45,313 bases of DNA from Paraburkholderia sp. NMBU_R16 (lineage in GTDB: Bacteria; Pseudomonadota; Gammaproteobacteria; Burkholderiales; Burkholderiaceae): positions 1 through 45,313 of the forward strand of contig NZ_JAAAYE010000046.1 in assembly GCF_013282575.1 (NCBI RefSeq). Reading direction: 5' to 3'. Of this stretch, positions 43,352-45,313 are shown one piece after another. The notes beneath the pieces are model-generated. The model searched no databases. It had not been told where the DNA came from and saw only the letters and a list, made by a program, of their open reading frames with translations. Every line of letters begins with the position of its first letter. Positions within the stretch are counted from its first letter, which is position 1. The position numbers and the translations under genes were made by a program.

Positions 43352-44092
43352 ATGAGTGAAATGAAGCGTGGCCGGCGCCCCACGCAAGGTGGATATGCGC
43401 GCGGCGACGAAACGCGGCTGCGCATCGTTCACGCAGCCATCAAGCTGTTTGGCGAGCGCGGTTTCGAGGCCGCGTCGACACGCGATATCGCGGCGCGGGC
43501 GGGCGTGAATGCGCCGGCGCTGCAGTACTACTTCGCCAACAAGGAAGGGGTTTATCGTGCCTGCGCGGAGCACATTGCGGACGTGGTCTGGGAGCGCTTC
43601 GCGCCGGTCGTGCAAAGCGCGAACGACAAGCTTGCGTCCGGTGCGGACACACCGGCGTTGATCGACGCGTTCATTGACATCCAGCGGGTGATCGCCGAGC
43701 GGATGTTCTTATCACCTGCAACAGCCAGTCAACGTCTGTTTTTCGTACGGGAGCAAACGGGGCAGGAGCCGTCCATCGCGTCGGAAATCCTGCAAACGCG
43801 AATGCGCGCGCCGCTGAACCGCGTCGGTACCGAATTGGTTGCGCGCATCGGCGGCACGCGCATCGACGATCCGGTTACGCGAATTCGCCTCTTGAGCCTG
43901 CACGGCCAGATGATGGTATTCAATGTCGCGCCGCGCTCAGCCCTGACGCTGCTCGAGTGGACGCACATCGATGCCGAGAAAAGTGCGCTGATACAAAGGA
44001 CGATCGAAGCTCAGACACGCGCGCTCCTGAACCTTTGGGCCGAAGCGCGCACAGCGGGAGACGATGGGCGAAGCCGCGGCGCCGGGCTCTGA
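43352..44092 (+). CDS. TetR/AcrR regulator with DUF1956-like C-terminus (CecR type)
   Basis: A 246-residue regulator. The HTH is LRIVHAAIKLFGERGFEAAS followed by DIAARAGVNAPALQYYFANK, close to the CecR (YbiH)/CerR group with PALQYYF. The C-terminal domain contains FFVREQTGQEPS, a landmark of DUF1956. The ATG at 43352 has AGGAG 10 nt upstream; a GTG at 43334 would add six residues. CecR-type repressors often control adjacent HlyD-type efflux genes, which fits the divergent emrAB here. Confidence 0.92.
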   Translation: MSEMKRGRRPTQGGYARGDETRLRIVHAAIKLFGERGFEAASTRDIAARAGVNAPALQYYFANKEGVYRACAEHIADVVWERFAPVVQSANDKLASGADTPALIDAFIDIQRVIAERMFLSPATASQRLFFVREQTGQEPSIASEILQTRMRAPLNRVGTELVARIGGTRIDDPVTRIRLLSLHGQMMVFNVAPRSALTLLEWTHIDAEKSALIQRTIEAQTRALLNLWAEARTAGDDGRSRGAGL

Positions 44093-44097
44093 CGGCA

Positions 44098-44127
44098 CGC
44101 TCGACAACGTGCGTGCGTTGTCGAGCG
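44098..44127. terminator. 12-bp perfect hairpin between tetR and MFS genes
   Basis: cgctcgacaacg at 44098-44109 pairs perfectly with 44116-44127, with a 6-nt loop. It separates the convergent tetR and MFS genes. No T-run follows. Confidence 0.55.
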
Positions 44128-44157
44128 GCCGCCGCCAAGCCTTCGCCGCCTGTTGCC

Positions 44158-45183
44158 TCAGGCTTGCGCGACGATGAGCCGGCGTTCGGTTTGGAACCAG
44201 GCGATGGCGGCGCCGAAACAAAGCACGCTCAAACAAACGATCGGCACGATCATGGGACCGAACGCGGTGCCTGTCGCCTTGCCGGCATAAGGCATGAGAT
44301 TCTGGCCGAAAAAGCCGCCGAGATTGCCGATCGAATTGATCGCCGCCACGCTTGCCGCCGCTCGCGCGCCGCTGAAGTAACGCGGCGGCATCGACCAGAA
44401 GCACGGATAGAGCAGCGGGATGCATGCCCCGCCGAGCACGAGTGCGATGAAGCGAAGCGGTGTCGTCGGCAACAGCAGACTGCAGGTGAAACCGAGCGCA
44501 CCCACCGCGGCGACGATGGCGATCGCCTTGAGAACGCCCTTGCTGCGCTTGAGCTTGCCCGGCAAGTAGAGCAGCAGCAGCACGGCGATGGCCCAGGGCA
44601 GCATGCTCAGCAAACCGTTGGTCGTGCTGGCGACACCGAATGACTTAACGAGCGTCGGCAGCCAATAGGTCACGCCGTACAGCGACGTCGACATGAGCAT
44701 ATAGGTGCAGGCGAACAGCATGACGCGCGGATCGAGCAACGCCTTCCAGGGATGCTCATGCACCGCGTCGACCGGTTTCTCGCGTTCGAGCGCCGCGAGT
44801 GCGATCTGCTTTTCGCGCGCATCGAGAAAACGTGCCTCCTGCAGCGATGCGGGCAGGATCTTGAAGACGACGAGTGCGACGAGCACGGCGGGCAAACCGG
44901 TTGCCACGAAGACCCACTGCCAGCCGGCCAGCCCGAAGGCGCCGTCGAGACTCAGCAGCCAACCGCCCACGAGCGAGCCGAGCATATTGGCCAGCGCGCT
45001 GCCCAGCGTAAAGATGCCCAGTACGCGCGCCCGGTAGCTCTGCGGGAACCAGAGCGTCAGATAGTAGATGACTCCCGGGTAGAAGCCGGCCTCCGCGACC
45101 CCCAGCGCGAAGCGCAGGCCGCAGAAGATCCCCATCGAGGTCGTGAAGCCCATCAGCACGGTGATGGCACCCCAAGTCAGCAT
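44158..45183 (-). CDS. MFS transporter (ACS family), N-terminally truncated
   Basis: Encodes 341 residues of an anion:cation symporter-type MFS protein (usual length about 430). The visible part begins in or near TM3 (MLTWGAITVLMGF), then GLRFALGVAEAGFYPGVIYYL and LWFPQSYRARVLG, and runs normally to the C-terminus. About 80-90 residues carrying TM1, TM2 and the first motif A are absent. Upstream the frame stays open a short way into sequence that matches the left-edge repeat, so the gene is probably cut by an insertion element. The ATG at 45183 is internal to the family and unlikely to give a working protein. Confidence 0.85.
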   Translation of the reverse strand: MLTWGAITVLMGFTTSMGIFCGLRFALGVAEAGFYPGVIYYLTLWFPQSYRARVLGIFTLGSALANMLGSLVGGWLLSLDGAFGLAGWQWVFVATGLPAVLVALVVFKILPASLQEARFLDAREKQIALAALEREKPVDAVHEHPWKALLDPRVMLFACTYMLMSTSLYGVTYWLPTLVKSFGVASTTNGLLSMLPWAIAVLLLLYLPGKLKRSKGVLKAIAIVAAVGALGFTCSLLLPTTPLRFIALVLGGACIPLLYPCFWSMPPRYFSGARAAASVAAINSIGNLGGFFGQNLMPYAGKATGTAFGPMIVPIVCLSVLCFGAAIAWFQTERRLIVAQA

Positions 45184-45213
45184 GATGTGTGGCGCGACAA
45201 TCTGGATGAGAGA

Positions 45214-45299
45214 CGCGCGACAAACAAGATGAGAATGTCGCGGCGAGGTTGATGATGCCGATGTTGATTGACGCTGACAAGCGTTTGTTGATTGACGCT
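45214..45299 (-). repeat. Insertion-element end motifs, right edge
   Basis: Bases 45214-45233, read on the minus strand, match left-edge motif 101-120 in 19 of 20 positions. Two exact copies of TGTTGATTGACGCT lie at 45262-45275 and 45286-45299; their TTGACGC core recurs in the left motifs. Orientation is opposite to the left edge with respect to the window, and in both cases the motif abuts a 5'-truncated gene. Confidence 0.55.
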
Positions 45300-45313
45300 C
45301 GGCGCATGTTGCA

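Noticed and set aside
45184-45307. Short frame at the right edge as a separate gene
   Set aside because: It runs through the insertion-element repeats and into the MFS gene in another frame; no transposase motif is visible.
1-45313. Circular molecule with matching ends
   Set aside because: The end motifs are in inverted, not direct, orientation and the flanking bases differ; a linear contig between two element copies fits better.

Overview
The 45.3 kb window is a GC-rich, densely coding bacterial segment. Its gene content points to the Burkholderiaceae sensu lato (beta-Proteobacteria): hemA-prfA-prmC-grxD-ubiX in series, a UbiH-type hydroxylase next to dsbC, EttA, YchF, a DUF1415 protein, an EmrAB-type pump with a divergent TetR, and an NRPS with an MbtH partner. 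I infer a Burkholderia/Paraburkholderia/Trinickia/Mycetohabitans-type organism; genus cannot be fixed from the sequence. Both ends carry related 20-bp motifs (19/20 identical, opposite orientation), each beside a gene that has lost its 5' part. The piece is therefore probably a contig that breaks at two copies of one insertion element.

Layout. 1-5.6 kb: last module of an NRPS (C fragment-A-T-TE; A-domain code reads as glutamine), an MbtH-like protein and a MATE exporter, coupled head to tail. 5.7-9.5 kb (minus): UbiH-family hydroxylase, DsbC and an M61/PDZ peptidase. 9.6-13.6 kb: accessory stretch with an orphan gene behind a TTCG-N16-TTCG box (hrpII/PIP-like, possible type III effector), then thioesterase, PF10118 protein and MFS transporter on minus. 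14-21 kb: ychF, a GT1 glycosyltransferase, ettA, a HAD phosphatase, an Xaa-Pro aminopeptidase and a small membrane protein. 21.2-25.7 kb: hemA, prfA, prmC, grxD, ubiX. 25.8-34.7 kb: DODA-type dioxygenase, APC permease, cold-shock gene with long leader, YegD-like Hsp70, two MFS transporters, TetR regulator with a perfect palindromic operator, DUF1415 gene. 34.7-38.4 kb: two methyltransferases, a small helical protein, and a DUF1566 gene preceded by the remnant of a paralogue. 38.4-44.1 kb: MASE2-GGDEF-EAL protein, EmrB, EmrA, TetR. 44.1-45.2 kb: MFS transporter lacking its N-terminus.

The least explained items are the orphan gene at 9734-10798 with its upstream box, the DUF1566 gene/remnant pair with 8-bp tandem repeats before the ribosome-binding site, and the glutamine-specific terminal NRPS module cut off at the window edge. 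I found no CRISPR array, rRNA, tRNA, integrase or intact transposase.
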